Notes: generated from the letters alone by a model not told the origin. Counted from the first letter of the stretch, positions 41,082 through 52,750 are shown. The stretch: 64,000 nucleotides of DNA from Snodgrassella alvi (GCF_002777855.1 NZ_MEIK01000034.1:496001-560000), one strand, 5' to 3'. Numbers and translations are program-made.

Positions 41082-42242
41082 TTATTTAATATCTTTTCCT
41101 AAATGTACAGTTTCTTTATCCAAAGTAAGATGAGGCAAGTTTAAATATTCTTCAGACTGCATTTCTGTCAGACGACTGGCCGTTCGGGTAAATTCATTAG
41201 CAAAGTCACCTTCCGTATATATATTATCTATTGGCACATCACAACTGGCACAGAGTTTGATTCGATAATCATACAATACATCAATAAGCCAAGTGAGACG
41301 ACGGGCTTCTGCCATCTGAGCAGAGCCCATCTTCGGTATAGCAGATAAAATCAGTACGCGAAATTTTTGCGCCAGCTCCAGATAATCATTCTGTGAACGC
41401 GGTCCACAGCATAAAGTTTCAAAATCAAACCAAATCGTTGAATCAGATATTGCTTTATAGGACAGTTTCCGGCCCAATATTTCGATATCTCCGCCAGTGA
41501 TTGGCTGCTGACCATTTATTTTATGAAAAATATCCCCTAGTTTTTTTTCGCTAACTGTATCTGCCGGTATGTAAAATATATCAGCAGGCTTGAGCGATCG
41601 CATGCGATAATCTTCACCACCATCAACATTTAGAATTGTCAGTTCTTTTTCAATCAATGCAATAGTTGGTAAAAAACTGGAACGGTTTTGCCCCTGATAA
41701 TAAAGATCTGCTGGAGCATAATTAGATGTAGCCACCATTACTACGCCTTGCTCAAACAGGCCTTCCAGCAAGCGTCCGAGAATCATTGCATCAGCGATAT
41801 CACTGACATGAAATTCATCAAAGCATAATACCCTAACCTCACGAGCAATATCCTCTGCCACAGCATGTAAAGGATTGGCCTGACTATGATGCTCTTTCAG
41901 ACGTTGCTGCACTTCTGCCATAAACGCGTGAAAATGGACTCGGCGTTTGCGCCGATAAGGTAAGCAACCAAAAAACACATCCATCAAAAAGCTTTTACCA
42001 CGTCCAACACCTCCATACATATATAATCCTTTGGGTGCCCGAGGTGAACGTAAGCTGCGTCCTAAAAATCGATTACGCTTGCGTTTAAACATCATTAACT
42101 CTGTCCAGAGCCTGTCAAGTTGTTTAATAGCCCGCAACTGAGCGGCATCATGTATGAATCCAGGTTTCTGCTCTGCAGCCTGATACCAAGACAGAGGACT
42201 TTGATTATTAAATTCGGGAGCAACAAAGACGGATGTGGTCAT
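41082..42242 (-). CDS. zapE: Cell-division ATPase ZapE (AFG1-like)
   Basis: A 386-residue P-loop ATPase of the AFG1 family: Walker A YGGVGRGKSFLMD, Walker B VLCFDEFHVSDIADAM, then a LLEGLFEQGVVMVATSN segment. In E. coli ZapE acts at the Z-ring late in division. The start is MTTSVFVAPE at 42242 with AGAAGAAA upstream. Confidence 0.9.
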   Translation of the reverse strand: MTTSVFVAPEFNNQSPLSWYQAAEQKPGFIHDAAQLRAIKQLDRLWTELMMFKRKRNRFLGRSLRSPRAPKGLYMYGGVGRGKSFLMDVFFGCLPYRRKRRVHFHAFMAEVQQRLKEHHSQANPLHAVAEDIAREVRVLCFDEFHVSDIADAMILGRLLEGLFEQGVVMVATSNYAPADLYYQGQNRSSFLPTIALIEKELTILNVDGGEDYRMRSLKPADIFYIPADTVSEKKLGDIFHKINGQQPITGGDIEILGRKLSYKAISDSTIWFDFETLCCGPRSQNDYLELAQKFRVLILSAIPKMGSAQMAEARRLTWLIDVLYDYRIKLCASCDVPIDNIYTEGDFANEFTRTASRLTEMQSEEYLNLPHLTLDKETVHLGKDIK

Positions 42243-42330
42243 ATTGTTCGTTTTCTTCTGAGGAAAGAGCGTATAAGGCAAAAGTTAAAAGACGTAACCA
42301 TAGCACACTCATTAAAGCTTCGACCACCCA

Positions 42331-42362
42331 AAAATAAAAATACGCCGCAGAAACTGCGGCGT
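42331..42362 (-). terminator. Terminator of the rpsA-ihfB unit
   Basis: A 9-bp GC-rich stem (ACGCCGCAG/CTGCGGCGT) with a 3-base loop is followed on the minus strand by ATTTTTATTTT, 27 bases after ihfB. Confidence 0.88.
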
Positions 42363-42388
42363 TAACGTCTATCTCAAATAAAAAAGTA

Positions 42389-42706
42389 TTACTTGTCCGC
42401 AGACAGTAGCGCTTTGTCTACGCGTTCACGTAATTCCTTGCCAGGTTTGAAGTGAGGTACATATTTTTCAGGTACCGAAACTTTTTCACCCGTTTTGGGA
42501 TTACGACCAATGCGAGCTGGACGGTGGTTCAGATCAAAGCTACCAAATCCGCGAATTTCGATTCGCTGGCCTTTTGCCAAAGCACGAGTCATTGTATCAA
42601 CGAGAATCTTGATACTTTGTTCGACATCCTTAGCATTTAAAATGGTACTATCATTATTAACAGTATATAACTCCGCCAAGCGAATCATTAACTCCGACTT
42701 CGTCAT
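42389..42706 (-). CDS. ihfB: Integration host factor subunit beta
   Basis: A 105-residue DNA-bending protein. The family signature [27 protein letters not shown] carries the DNA-intercalating Pro arm. It begins [11 protein letters not shown], 6 bases after rpsA, the standard rpsA-ihfB order. Confidence 0.95.
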   Translation of the reverse strand: MTKSELMIRLAELYTVNNDSTILNAKDVEQSIKILVDTMTRALAKGQRIEIRGFGSFDLNHRPARIGRNPKTGEKVSVPEKYVPHFKPGKELRERVDKALLSADK

Positions 42707-42712
42707 AACCGC

Positions 42713-44389
42713 TTATTCGCTTTCACCAGATAATTTAGCTTTTAACAAATCACCCAGACTGGTGGTACCAGCTGAGGCATTGTTAGCTGATAATGAACGC
42801 AGAGCAGCAGTATTGTCCTGTGCATCTTTCGCTTTGATAGACAAATTGATGTTGCGGTTTTTACGATCTACTGTAGTAATCACAGCTTCAACATCATCGC
42901 CTTCTTTCAAAACATTGCGAATGTCTTCAACGCGATCATTAGAAACTTCTGATGCACGTAGATAGCCTTCAACATCATCTGCCAATGCAATGACTGCGCC
43001 TTTAGCATCCAGTGATTTTACTTTACCGGTTACAATGCTGCCTTTGTCATTTACACTAACATAGTTGCTGAACGGATCACCTGCCAGTTGTTTCACACCC
43101 AGAGAAATACGTTCTTTGTCTACATCGATAGCCAGAACCACGGCTTCAACTTCTTCACCTTTCTTGAACTGGCGTACAGCTTCTTCACCGCCATCAGTCC
43201 ATGAAAGATCAGACAGGTGCACTAGACCATCGATACCACCAGGCAAGCCGACAAATACACCGAAGTCAGTAATAGATTTTACTACCCCTTTGATTTTATC
43301 GCCTTTTTCATGATTGGATTCGAATTCCTGCCATGGATTAGCCTGACACTGCTTCATACCTAGGGAAATACGACGACGATCTTCATCAATTTCAAGAATC
43401 ATCACTTCGACTTCATCACCCATCTGAACGACTTTACTTGGATGAACATTCTTGTTCGTCCAGTCCATTTCAGAAACGTGTACCAGACCTTCAATACCCT
43501 GCTCGATTTCCACAAATGCACCGTAGTCAGTAAGGTTAGTTACCTTACCAAATAGGCGAGTACCTTGCGGATAGCGACGAGCCAGACCATTCCACGGATC
43601 TTCGCCCAGCTGTTTCAGACCCAGAGATACACGGCTGCGTTCCTGATCGAATTTAAGTACTTTGGCTTCAACTTCCTGACCAACTTCCAGCACTTCACTC
43701 GGGTGCTTAACTCGGCGCCAAGCCAAATCAGTGATGTGCAACAGACCATCAATACCGCCCAAGTCAACGAATGCACCGTAGTCAGTGATATTTTTCACAA
43801 TACCTTTTACTACAGAACCTTCTTTCAGATTTTCCAGCAGTGCTTTACGTTCTTCACCAAGTGTTTCTTCTAATACAGCACGGCGTGAAACAACAACGTT
43901 GTTGCGACGTTTATCCAGCTTGATTACTTTGAATTCAATTTCTTTACCTTCAAAGTGAGAAGTATCTTTAACCGGACGAACATCTACCAGCGAACCAGGC
44001 AGGAAAGCACGGATGCTGTTGATCATTACAGTCAGGCCGCCTTTGACTTTACCGTTGATCACGCCAGACAGAATTTCACCATTTTCCATGGCTTCTTCCA
44101 GCTTAATCCAGTCTGCCGCACGCTTAGCTTTTTCACGAGAAAGTTTGGTTTCACCAAAACCATTTTCCACAGATTCAATGGTTACAGTGACAAAATCGCC
44201 AACTTTAACCTCAATCTCGCCCGCTGCATTCTTGAATTCGCTCACATCAATCAGAGATTCTGATTTCAGACCGGCATTCACAGTGACGAAATTATTGTCT
44301 ATAGCAACAACTTCTGCGGTGATGACTTCGCCGGGATTCATCTCTTGCAAGGTGAAACTTTCTTCCAGCAACTGGGCAAAATTTTCCAT
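42713..44389 (-). CDS. rpsA: 30S ribosomal protein S1
   Basis: A 558-residue protein with six S1 RNA-binding repeats (for example [23 protein letters not shown], then related repeats). It brings mRNA to the ribosome. The start is taken at [11 protein letters not shown] (44389); an ATG two codons earlier (44395) is possible. Upstream are cmk and about 240 bases that should hold an rpsA promoter. Confidence 0.96.
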   Translation of the reverse strand: MENFAQLLEESFTLQEMNPGEVITAEVVAIDNNFVTVNAGLKSESLIDVSEFKNAAGEIEVKVGDFVTVTIESVENGFGETKLSREKAKRAADWIKLEEAMENGEILSGVINGKVKGGLTVMINSIRAFLPGSLVDVRPVKDTSHFEGKEIEFKVIKLDKRRNNVVVSRRAVLEETLGEERKALLENLKEGSVVKGIVKNITDYGAFVDLGGIDGLLHITDLAWRRVKHPSEVLEVGQEVEAKVLKFDQERSRVSLGLKQLGEDPWNGLARRYPQGTRLFGKVTNLTDYGAFVEIEQGIEGLVHVSEMDWTNKNVHPSKVVQMGDEVEVMILEIDEDRRRISLGMKQCQANPWQEFESNHEKGDKIKGVVKSITDFGVFVGLPGGIDGLVHLSDLSWTDGGEEAVRQFKKGEEVEAVVLAIDVDKERISLGVKQLAGDPFSNYVSVNDKGSIVTGKVKSLDAKGAVIALADDVEGYLRASEVSNDRVEDIRNVLKEGDDVEAVITTVDRKNRNINLSIKAKDAQDNTAALRSLSANNASAGTTSLGDLLKAKLSGESE

Positions 44390-44630
44390 AGTCATATATA
44401 TATGTTCTCAAACAAGTATCGTCAGGGGATACGAAAGTTAGTTAATCAAAACCGGCACACCCTGACTGTGCCAGCAATACTATTAATTTAATTGCGACCA
44501 ATATAATAAATACATACACCAGCGCAAAATATAAATATGTAAAACAATTATTTGATACAGTACTCGAATGCTCTTGTATTGGCGAACACACTTAGCACTG
44601 CGTACAAAATCCGAGAATTATACATTATTT

Positions 44631-45305
44631 TTAGATTTTTCGATACCAATCAAGTACTTTTTCTACACTTTCTTCAATAGTAAGTAGAGATGTGTCAAGA
44701 ATTTTGGCATCACAAGCAGGTTTAAGCGGAGCCACTAATCGGGTGCGGTCTGTCTGATCACGTTTTTCGATATCAGCCAGTATCTGCTGATATTCGATCC
44801 CATTATTGGCAATTCCAAACTGCAAGGCACGCCGTTGTGCTCGTACTGTAGCACTGGCTGTAAGAAATATTTTCAGTTCAGCCTGAGGAAATACGACTGT
44901 AGCCATATCTCTGCCATCTGCCACCAATCCTTTGGAAGTCAGAAAATTGCGCTGACGTTGCAATAATGCGTCTCTCACTGCCGGTAAAGCAGCAACTGCG
45001 GAGGCTCCCATACCAATATCCTCGGCACGAATTTCTGCTGTTACATCCTTACTATCAAGCAAAATGCATTCATTGTGGAAAATCACAGGTAGATTCTTTG
45101 CCAACACTGCAACACCTGATTCATCCTGCCAATTAATATGCTGTTGCCGTGCATAGAGTGCAGTCAACCGGTACAAAGCTCCAGAATCCAAATAATCTCT
45201 ATTGAGAACATTTGCTACTCTTGCTGCCACAGTCCCTTTTCCAGAAGCACTTGGACCATCAATTGCAATTACTTTCAAACGTGGCTCAAGTTGTTTCGCC
45301 ACCAT
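44631..45305 (-). CDS. cmk: Cytidylate kinase
   Basis: A 224-residue kinase phosphorylating CMP and dCMP. The P-loop GPSASGKGT is at 17-25. YLDSGALYR (NMP binding) and VADGRDMATVVFP follow, then the lid with RDQTDRTR. The cmk-rpsA-ihfB order is common in proteobacteria. Confidence 0.96.
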   Translation of the reverse strand: MVAKQLEPRLKVIAIDGPSASGKGTVAARVANVLNRDYLDSGALYRLTALYARQQHINWQDESGVAVLAKNLPVIFHNECILLDSKDVTAEIRAEDIGMGASAVAALPAVRDALLQRQRNFLTSKGLVADGRDMATVVFPQAELKIFLTASATVRAQRRALQFGIANNGIEYQQILADIEKRDQTDRTRLVAPLKPACDAKILDTSLLTIEESVEKVLDWYRKI

Positions 45306-45508
45306 ATTCTTCCTTTATTAAGTACATCTTTTATATATTGTACAAAATTTTTTCAATGACCAGTATCTTCGGGATAACTGATAATCGAAGATGCGCAATC
45401 ACACCCAATGTACTTTAACCGCTGTTAAAGATTTCCAGTCTGGTTCTAACCTTTAGCATAATGCTTAAAAGCAGTTATTGGCATCTATATATTCAAATTT
45501 CAGATTTA

Positions 45509-46135
45509 TCAATGTGCTTCAACTTGTTTTAAGGATTTCTTCATCTGTAAAATGGTACGCCACTGCATTACAGCAGATACAGTGAATAAAGCAAGCATAA
45601 AAGGACATTCATACAATTCTTCCAACAAGTCATCATAAGCAGAATTGAAAAGAATAAACTGTGAAATCCAACGACCACGTTCAATGGCATCAGCAAGTAG
45701 AAAACCAGCCGCAGCAAGCAAAAAATTCCAAATAGGAAAAGGCTGCTTGTAATAATAAACAATTCCTTCACGCAAACGAGGCCAAACCAGCATCAAGATT
45801 AACCCGAGAATCAATATTGCCGCTATTGTGTGATATACCGCGTGTTCATAGCCGGGAAATGTCTGCCTACCCCAATTCTGGTCACGTCCCAGCAACAAAA
45901 GCCACCATAAGGATGCCCATAACCAAAACGCTTTTTTCTTACCGGACAACCCACTGCAAATAGTTGAAAAAAAAGTAAATAAGCAACAAAAAAGCAGAAA
46001 CAGCGTCTGCCCCTCTTCAACTTTGGAAACAAAATCAGGAGGAATGTGCAATTGCTGCGCGAAAGGCACACCCAATATCATGATCAACCAAAGTGTACTG
46101 AGTTTGGACCAGTGCCAATCAAATTTAAATTTCAT
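45509..46135 (-). CDS. Integral membrane protein of unknown function
   Basis: A 208-residue protein I do not assign. There are about five hydrophobic helices (near 13-27, 43-60, 66-84, 103-118, 137-152) and a basic C-terminus (KKSLKQVEAH). A charged GRDQNWGRQTFPGYEHAVYH loop near 84-102 is the most distinctive feature. It is a single gene between cmk and aroA (divergent). Confidence 0.7.
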   Translation of the reverse strand: MKFKFDWHWSKLSTLWLIMILGVPFAQQLHIPPDFVSKVEEGQTLFLLFCCLFTFFSTICSGLSGKKKAFWLWASLWWLLLLGRDQNWGRQTFPGYEHAVYHTIAAILILGLILMLVWPRLREGIVYYYKQPFPIWNFLLAAAGFLLADAIERGRWISQFILFNSAYDDLLEELYECPFMLALFTVSAVMQWRTILQMKKSLKQVEAH

Positions 46136-46334
46136 ACTAACTAACTTTTATTTTAAGATACTAACATGTCTAATATTATACCTAATCTAACTAATACTTA
46201 CTGGTTTTATATTTAACCACTTATTATGCATTTTCATGTTTAACTTTGCCGAAATCCATTCTTTTTTAGCATATCCGCCCGCACAATTAACTGATAAACT
46301 TGCAAACTAATCATGAAAATTTATTAATACCTGA

Positions 46335-47648
46335 ATGAATACACTGCATTTAACATCCAGCACTTGTCATGCCTCTACCATTAACTTACCCGGTTCGAAA
46401 AGTATCAGCAACCGAACTTTGCTTCTTGCGGCACTAGCAGACAATACAAGCGAAATATACGATGTGCTGGATTCTGATGACACTCTACATATGCTGAATG
46501 CATTAAAAATATTGGGTGTTAAAATTGAACAGCTACCCAATGCAGAAAAAGAATCAGGGTTGAATTTGCGGATATACGGATGTAATGGTAAGTTTCCACA
46601 ACAGCAAGCAGAATTATTTTTGGGGAATGCAGGCACTGCTTTTAGACCCTTAACTGCTGTACTAGCAATTTTGGGTGGGGAATACTATTTACACGGTGTA
46701 GCACGTATGCATGAACGCCCGATTGGTGACTTGGTCGATGCGTTAAAAACAGCCGGCGCAATTATTGAATATAAAGGAAAAACAGGTTATCCACCGTTAC
46801 AAATATATCCAGCCCAAACTCCGACTAATCATCTCCTCAGTATTAAAGGTAATGTCTCCAGCCAATTTTTGACAGCATTACTGATGGCTTTACCCTTAAC
46901 CGGACAAGCTTATACCATCAAAGTAGCAGGTGAATTAATTTCAAAACCCTATATCGCTATCACTCTTAAATTGTTGCAACAATTCGGAGTACAAATAACC
47001 CATAAAAATTTTCAGATATTTCAGCTACCGGCAGGTCAACATTATCATGCTCAAGAAAAATTATTTGTTGAAGGTGATGCATCCAGTGCTTCCTATTTCC
47101 TCGCAGCCGGACTTTTATCTGGCCAACCCATACGCGTAAATGGCATAGATGCCAATAGTATTCAAGGAGATATAGCTTTTGTACATGAACTTGAAAAAAT
47201 CGGAGCACGTGTTAGCTGGGGAAACCAATATATAGAAATATCTCGTTCACCTGAGCAAGAAATCTTACCATTTGACATTGATGCCAATCATATTCCCGAT
47301 GCAGCCATGACTTTAGCCATCATTGCTCTGGCCTGTAAAAATACCTGTCGCATTCGAAATATTGCCAGTTGGCGCGTTAAAGAAACTGATCGCATTTCAG
47401 CCATGGCAACAGAATTGCGCAAACTTGGCGCTAAAATAATCGAAACTGAAGACAGTATCAGCATTACACCACCAACTACATTACAATCAGATGTACATAT
47501 CAGTACCTATGATGATCATCGTATGGCAATGTGCTTTTCATTAGTAAGTCTTTTGGGAACATCGGTCTATATCGATGATCCTCAGTGCGTGAATAAAACC
47601 TTTCCCAATTATTTCAAAATTTTTGCCAGCATGTGCACACCTGTTTAA
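46335..47648 (+). CDS. aroA: 3-phosphoshikimate 1-carboxyvinyltransferase (EPSP synthase)
   Basis: A 437-residue enzyme of the shikimate pathway. The N-terminal [36 protein letters not shown] and [11 protein letters not shown] motifs and the C-terminal [22 protein letters not shown] and [12 protein letters not shown] are all present. It is the class I form. Confidence 0.96.
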   Translation: MNTLHLTSSTCHASTINLPGSKSISNRTLLLAALADNTSEIYDVLDSDDTLHMLNALKILGVKIEQLPNAEKESGLNLRIYGCNGKFPQQQAELFLGNAGTAFRPLTAVLAILGGEYYLHGVARMHERPIGDLVDALKTAGAIIEYKGKTGYPPLQIYPAQTPTNHLLSIKGNVSSQFLTALLMALPLTGQAYTIKVAGELISKPYIAITLKLLQQFGVQITHKNFQIFQLPAGQHYHAQEKLFVEGDASSASYFLAAGLLSGQPIRVNGIDANSIQGDIAFVHELEKIGARVSWGNQYIEISRSPEQEILPFDIDANHIPDAAMTLAIIALACKNTCRIRNIASWRVKETDRISAMATELRKLGAKIIETEDSISITPPTTLQSDVHISTYDDHRMAMCFSLVSLLGTSVYIDDPQCVNKTFPNYFKIFASMCTPV

Positions 47649-47727
47649 AATCTAAATTTTACCTTGTCTGTTTCGATTAACTTTGGCATTAAGCCAATAT
47701 TGCTATAATTTAATTTTTTATCCAGCC

Positions 47728-48768
47728 ATGCTACAAGCAGACCAACTTTCCGGTGCAAAACCACAGCGGGTTATCAGCCCACAAACTGCCTCCGCTCAAG
47801 AAGAGCAGCTGGAGCGTGCATTACGGCCGCGCGCATTAACAGACTACATCGGCCAGCACAAAGCTAAAGAACAGCTTTCTATTTTTATACAGGCGGCCAA
47901 AATACGAAAAGAGGCACTGGATCACACCCTTTTATTTGGCCCACCCGGCTTGGGCAAGACTACTCTTGCTCATATCATTGCCCATGAGCTTGGCGTGAGT
48001 TTGCGCCAGACATCAGGTCCTGTGCTGGAACGCGCAGGCGATCTCGCTGCCATTCTGACTAATCTCGAACCACACGATGTCCTTTTTATAGATGAAATTC
48101 ATCGCTTAAACCCTGTAGTAGAAGAAATACTGTATCCCGCACTGGAAGACTACCAATTGGACATCATGATTGGTGAAGGGCCGGCAGCACGTTCGGTGAA
48201 AATAGACTTGCCTCCTTTCACACTGGTAGGTGCCACCACGCGTGCAGGGATGCTTACAAATCCATTGCGTGATCGTTTCGGTATCGTTTCTCGTCTAGAG
48301 TTTTATAATAATAATGACTTAACAACAATCGTTACTCGTTCTGCACAGCTATTACAACTTCATATCGACGACACAGGTGCAGCTGAAATTGCCAGACGCA
48401 GCCGTGGCACACCTCGCATTGCTAATCGCCTGTTGCGCCGCGTACGCGATTATGCCGAAGTGAAACATGAAGGAAAAATCAATGCAGAAATTGCAGATGC
48501 CGCGTTAAAAATGCTGGATATCGATCAATCTGGACTTGATGTAATGGATTGCAAATATCTTGAAGCGATTCTCTATAAATTTTCTGGTGGACCAGTAGGT
48601 CTTGACAATATTGCTGCAGCAATCGGTGAATCTACCGATACCATAGAAGATGTAATAGAGCCCTATTTAATTCAACAGGGTTTTTTACAACGTACACCTC
48701 GCGGACGCATGGCAACAGAACTTAGTTACAGCCATTTTGGCTTACCAGCTCCAACCATTAAAACCTGA
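47728..48768 (+). CDS. ruvB: Holliday junction branch-migration ATPase RuvB
   Basis: A 346-residue AAA+ motor. Walker [10 protein letters not shown] is at 71-79, Walker [16 protein letters not shown], sensor [18 protein letters not shown], arginine finger [15 protein letters not shown], and the C-terminal DNA-binding domain [12 protein letters not shown]. The start is ATG 47728 (MLQADQLSG). The in-frame ATG at 47683 lacks support. ruvA and ruvC are not adjacent, so ruvB is separate here. Confidence 0.96.
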   Translation: MLQADQLSGAKPQRVISPQTASAQEEQLERALRPRALTDYIGQHKAKEQLSIFIQAAKIRKEALDHTLLFGPPGLGKTTLAHIIAHELGVSLRQTSGPVLERAGDLAAILTNLEPHDVLFIDEIHRLNPVVEEILYPALEDYQLDIMIGEGPAARSVKIDLPPFTLVGATTRAGMLTNPLRDRFGIVSRLEFYNNNDLTTIVTRSAQLLQLHIDDTGAAEIARRSRGTPRIANRLLRRVRDYAEVKHEGKINAEIADAALKMLDIDQSGLDVMDCKYLEAILYKFSGGPVGLDNIAAAIGESTDTIEDVIEPYLIQQGFLQRTPRGRMATELSYSHFGLPAPTIKT

Positions 48769-48853
48769 TTCCCAAAATACATTGCACGAATCAGCCATAC
48801 CAGCATCAGACCTATCTCAAATTAACTGAGCACAATTATTCAGGAAAATACTC

Positions 48854-50242
48854 ATGACTCCAAATCAGATAGATGCCAGCATATTTAAAGCCTATGATAT
48901 CCGCGGTGTAGTTGATGTGTCTTTAAACAAAGATACAGCTGAACTGATTGGCCGCGCCATAGCCACAGTAGCACTAAGCAAAGGCATCAGCCAGATTGCT
49001 CTTGGCCGTGATGGCCGGCTTTCAGGTCCAATACTAGCAGCTAGCTTGATTCAAGGCATCACTGCCTGTGGTATCAACGTGATTGATGTAGGAATGGTAG
49101 CTACACCCATGCTGTATTTTGCCGCAGTAGAGCATTGCCAGGGCAGCGGCATCATGATCACCGGAAGTCATAATCCACCAGATTATAATGGTTTTAAAAT
49201 GATGCTAGCTGGCACCACGCTTGCCGGCGACGATATACAAACATTACGCACAATAATTGAGTCCGAACAACTTGCTGCAAATGCAGAACATAGTGGCAAT
49301 GTGGTTCCTTTGCCTATAGCAAGGGAATACATTACTTACATAAGCAATCAGGTGCAGCTTAAGCGCCCAATGAAAATCGTAATTGATGCGGGAAACGGCG
49401 TAGCCGGAGCCTATGCAGGTGACCTGTATCGTGCGCTTGGTTGTGAGGTGAAAGAATTATTCTGCGAAGTAGATGGCCATTTTCCTAATCATCATCCTGA
49501 TCCTGCCAAGCCAGCTAACCTGCAGGATTTAATTCAAGCATTGCACAGCAGTGACGCTGAAATAGGGCTGGCTTTTGACGGTGATGGTGATCGTTTAGGT
49601 GTAGTCACCAAAGATGGACAAATCATCTATCCAGACCGGCAGCTAATGTTGTTTGCTGCTGATGTACTAACTCGAAACCCTAAAGCGAAAATCATCTATG
49701 ATGTAAAATCAACCCGATTATTAAAACCGTGGATTGAACAACATGGTGGTGAAGCCATCATGAGTAAAACCGGACATAGCTTTATTAAAGCCGCTATTAA
49801 AGAACACGGTGCATTGCTAGCTGGTGAAATGAGTGGCCATGTATTTTTTAAAGAACGCTGGTTAGGATTTGATGATGGCTTATATGCCGGTGCACGATTA
49901 CTAGAAATATTATCCGCGACTGAAGATCCATCTGCGGTTTTAAATGCCTTACCTGAAGGCATATCTACTCCTGAAATTAACATTGCCGTACCTGCCGGTC
50001 AATCAGGACACGAAATCATATCCAATCTGGCTAAAACAGCTGAGTTTAGCGGAGAAGTAAAACGCATTACTATTGATGGATTAAGAATAGAGTTTGAAAA
50101 CGGCTTCGGGCTAATGCGCGCATCTAACACCACACCTGTCTTAGTCTTGCGTTTTGAGGCTGATGATCAGCAAGCTCTGGACGGTATTATTGCTCAATTT
50201 AAAGCTGTAATAGCGCAAAATCCTGATTTAGAATGGGCTTAA
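48854..50242 (+). CDS. Phosphomannomutase/phosphoglucomutase (AlgC/PGM type)
   Basis: A 462-residue alpha-D-phosphohexomutase. The phospho-Ser105 is in TGSHNPPDYNGFKM, the metal site is FDGDGDRLG, the sugar loop GEMSGHVFFKERW, and the phosphate site RASNTTPVLVLRFEA. It interconverts 1- and 6-phosphates of glucose or mannose for LPS or glycan precursors. Pgm or ManB cannot be decided from sequence alone. AGGAAAA precedes the start. Confidence 0.92.
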   Translation: MTPNQIDASIFKAYDIRGVVDVSLNKDTAELIGRAIATVALSKGISQIALGRDGRLSGPILAASLIQGITACGINVIDVGMVATPMLYFAAVEHCQGSGIMITGSHNPPDYNGFKMMLAGTTLAGDDIQTLRTIIESEQLAANAEHSGNVVPLPIAREYITYISNQVQLKRPMKIVIDAGNGVAGAYAGDLYRALGCEVKELFCEVDGHFPNHHPDPAKPANLQDLIQALHSSDAEIGLAFDGDGDRLGVVTKDGQIIYPDRQLMLFAADVLTRNPKAKIIYDVKSTRLLKPWIEQHGGEAIMSKTGHSFIKAAIKEHGALLAGEMSGHVFFKERWLGFDDGLYAGARLLEILSATEDPSAVLNALPEGISTPEINIAVPAGQSGHEIISNLAKTAEFSGEVKRITIDGLRIEFENGFGLMRASNTTPVLVLRFEADDQQALDGIIAQFKAVIAQNPDLEWA

Positions 50243-50291
50243 ACAAGTTTATATTCCTGTATATATAGACTACCCGATATTAAAAACACAG

Positions 50292-50317
50292 ACGGCTACC
50301 TATTTGGTAGCCGTTTT
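50292..50317 (+). terminator. Terminator between phosphohexomutase and MFS genes
   Basis: A 9-bp perfect stem (ACGGCTACC/GGTAGCCGT) with a 5-base loop and TTTT. On the minus strand it is also followed by a T-rich stretch, so it may serve both convergent genes. Confidence 0.8.
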
Positions 50318-50353
50318 GGAATAGATAAAATATCTACAACACAGCAGAATCAA

Positions 50354-51616
50354 TTAACCTTTTACTCTACTGCCGGTTTCACGAACGAATATCGTCATAA
50401 TAAAAGCTAGAATTAATCCGACTACAAACACGATATCAGCATTCTGGAAAACTTTCAGATTCAACTGACCTTCAGCCCCAGCCAAATGATCAATCAGTAT
50501 GCTGAAAAGATTAGTCATAATCGCACTAATAACAAACACGAAAAAGTTAATCACACCTGTAGCCGTACCCTTCACCTCATCTGGATTAACTTCTTTAATC
50601 ATAGTGTAAGGAATCATAGCAGCGCCTGAAGCAACCCCAAATAGAAAACCCATAATATAAGGGGGCATAGCGTTAGGCAAATACACAATCAGACCACCGG
50701 TAATGCCCATAGCAATAATACTACCCATTACAACAGGTTTACGGCGTCCGATCACATCTGATAAATAGCCCAGAACTGGACAACCAACCACCCAGCCTAA
50801 AGGTACCATAGCCAAACGCAACGCCACATCATTACTGGCGCTCAGACCTTCTTGTAAAAACTGATTACCCCAGGCAATATTTCCCACATTAGTAGGCAAG
50901 AACATCATAGCCCCAATAAAGGCACAGATATACGATTGAGGGTTTTTCAGCACTACCAAATAAGGATGGCTGAGCCCAGTCCAGTCAATTTTTCCTTCTC
51001 GTGTACGTGGAGTAATGAACACTGAAGCAAAGAATATTACTGCCAGCACACCAGCGGCCACCATCCAGAACATTTGCCAGGTCAAAATCTGATTTTTTAT
51101 AATTGGAGAGACTACAGCCTGCCCCATGAAACCGCCTAGCATACCAAAGCATTGTGTCATACCAACGGCAGTAGCCAGCCATTTTTTGGGAAAACCACGC
51201 GTAGCTAAAAATACTGCACTGGTAAAAGCAAGCCCAGAACCCGCACCTTGCAGGAAACGTCCACTCTGAGCAGTAATTACTGTACCCGAGCAAAACAGCA
51301 CACATCCAATAGCAACTAAAATAATACCCAATGAAGCTGTAAAACGTGGCCCAATTCGATCCAACAATACACCGGATACCAGCGCAAAAAAAGCATAAGA
51401 ATAGAAATACAGGCCAATAATACCGGCCATTTCCACTTTACTTATTTGTAAGGTGGCAATTATTTCAGTCTGCATAATACTTGGTGCAGAACGCAATGCA
51501 TATTGGACAAAATAGAAAATGGCACAGATTAACCAAGCTATCACAAATGTTTTATTTAATAGGTTGGATTCTTTACCACTGGGAGGAGACACTGAGGCTC
51601 TTGATTCTTGATTCAT
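50354..51616 (-). CDS. MFS transporter (12-helix)
   Basis: A 420-residue carrier with 12 predicted helices. The second-helix loop LLDRIGPRFTASLG and the second-half DVIGRRKPVVMG are MFS motif A variants. The GRFLQGAGSGLAF stretch marks helix 4. It resembles anion:cation symporter-type or oxalate/formate-like carriers, but the substrate is not assignable. It is followed by a bidirectional terminator. Confidence 0.82.
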   Translation of the reverse strand: MNQESRASVSPPSGKESNLLNKTFVIAWLICAIFYFVQYALRSAPSIMQTEIIATLQISKVEMAGIIGLYFYSYAFFALVSGVLLDRIGPRFTASLGIILVAIGCVLFCSGTVITAQSGRFLQGAGSGLAFTSAVFLATRGFPKKWLATAVGMTQCFGMLGGFMGQAVVSPIIKNQILTWQMFWMVAAGVLAVIFFASVFITPRTREGKIDWTGLSHPYLVVLKNPQSYICAFIGAMMFLPTNVGNIAWGNQFLQEGLSASNDVALRLAMVPLGWVVGCPVLGYLSDVIGRRKPVVMGSIIAMGITGGLIVYLPNAMPPYIMGFLFGVASGAAMIPYTMIKEVNPDEVKGTATGVINFFVFVISAIMTNLFSILIDHLAGAEGQLNLKVFQNADIVFVVGLILAFIMTIFVRETGSRVKG

Positions 51617-52189
51617 AGCGCTCTCGCTTTCGTTTAATTACGAATGAAATATCACAAAATCATTCTAACAAAAGCCAGCATGCTTGAACAATAAAGTTAA
51701 CTCATGCGCCAAAAAAGAAATAAAACGCTAAAATTACATTTATTTAAACAATAAAATTGAATATTAATTCAAATTAAACATTATTAGTAAAATAAAATGC
51801 CAATAAAATGATATTCCAAAAATATATTCGAATAGATTTAACACATATAATCATTTTTAACTAAAATGCATTAATATGTTTACAATGTTTTTACACGTGA
51901 TAGATACCTAAGATAGTATAATTTTTATTATAATTTATCGTTATTTTATGGATATTGAAAATAAATAATCAAAATTTTATAAATCTCTTAAATTTAATTG
52001 CTATCAAGACAAATTATACAAAAAAAACGATTTGATTAAAGCGAATATCAAATTATTTATCATCTACAGCATAAACAAATGACAAAAATTTAGAAATTTA
52101 TTTGAATTTATTCTTGGCTTTATTAAGGCCAATTAATTTTTAGTTCAGGATGTATTAATAAATATCACCGGTTAATCAAAGTCGAATAA
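51617..52189. other. Long AT-rich intergenic region
   Basis: About 570 bases, among the most AT-rich in the window, with no ORF that has a ribosome-binding site. It carries the upstream region of the minus-strand MFS gene. Nothing else is recognised. Confidence 0.45.
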
Positions 52190-52263
52190 ATTTATGTCCT
52201 TGAATAATGCAGTTCTTATAAGGCAAATAAACACATAAACCATTATTATTCAAGGACATAAAT
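52190..52263. repeat. 74-bp element with perfect 19-bp terminal inverted repeats
   Basis: ATTTATGTCCTTGAATAAT at 52190-52208 is repeated as its exact complement at 52245-52263, with a 36-base spacer. It begins 20 bases after the trxA stop. The long loop and weak T-tract argue against a standard terminator. A small MITE-like insertion is possible; no target duplication is evident. Confidence 0.75.
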
Positions 52264-52282
52264 AAACCTTAATAATTATCAA

Positions 52283-52612
52283 CTATAGAGAAGCATTAAT
52301 AAAAGCTTCTAGTTGCCCTTTATTCAAAGCTCCGACTTTAGTTGCGACACTGGAGCCATTTTTAAAAATCATAAGGGTGGGAATACCACGAACTCCAAAT
52401 TTTGCAGGCGTTTCCTGATTTTCATCTACATTTAGCTTCACAATTTTCAACTTTCCCTGATATTCAGCAGCTAAATCGTCCAATATCGGGGCAATCATTT
52501 TACATGGACCGCACCATGGTGCCCAAAAATCCAACAATACGGGCACGTCTGATTGTAAAACTTCATTTGCAAAATTTCCATCGCCTATATGAACAATTAA
52601 ATCACTACTCAT
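52283..52612 (-). CDS. trxA: Thioredoxin
   Basis: A 109-residue thioredoxin with the active site WCGPC (Cys34 and Cys37) and cis-Pro loop GIPTLMIF. It is the general disulfide reductant, serving for example the Tpx encoded here. The start is at 52612 with AAGGAAA upstream. An in-frame ATG at 52657 is not supported. Confidence 0.96.
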   Translation of the reverse strand: MSSDLIVHIGDGNFANEVLQSDVPVLLDFWAPWCGPCKMIAPILDDLAAEYQGKLKIVKLNVDENQETPAKFGVRGIPTLMIFKNGSSVATKVGALNKGQLEAFINASL

Positions 52613-52750
52613 TATGGTTTCCTTTATTATCACATTGTCTATATACCATATAGCCAATCGTCTATCATTGCAATAGCTGAATATTACCCAAGAATGAATA
52701 CAACTCTACACATACATTAGTTCTCAAATATACTTCTGAAAATTATAGTA

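Noticed and set aside
45365-45392. Hairpin ATCTTCG/CGAAGAT upstream of cmk
   Set aside because: Only 7 bp with a 14-base loop and no T-tract; not distinguishable from chance.
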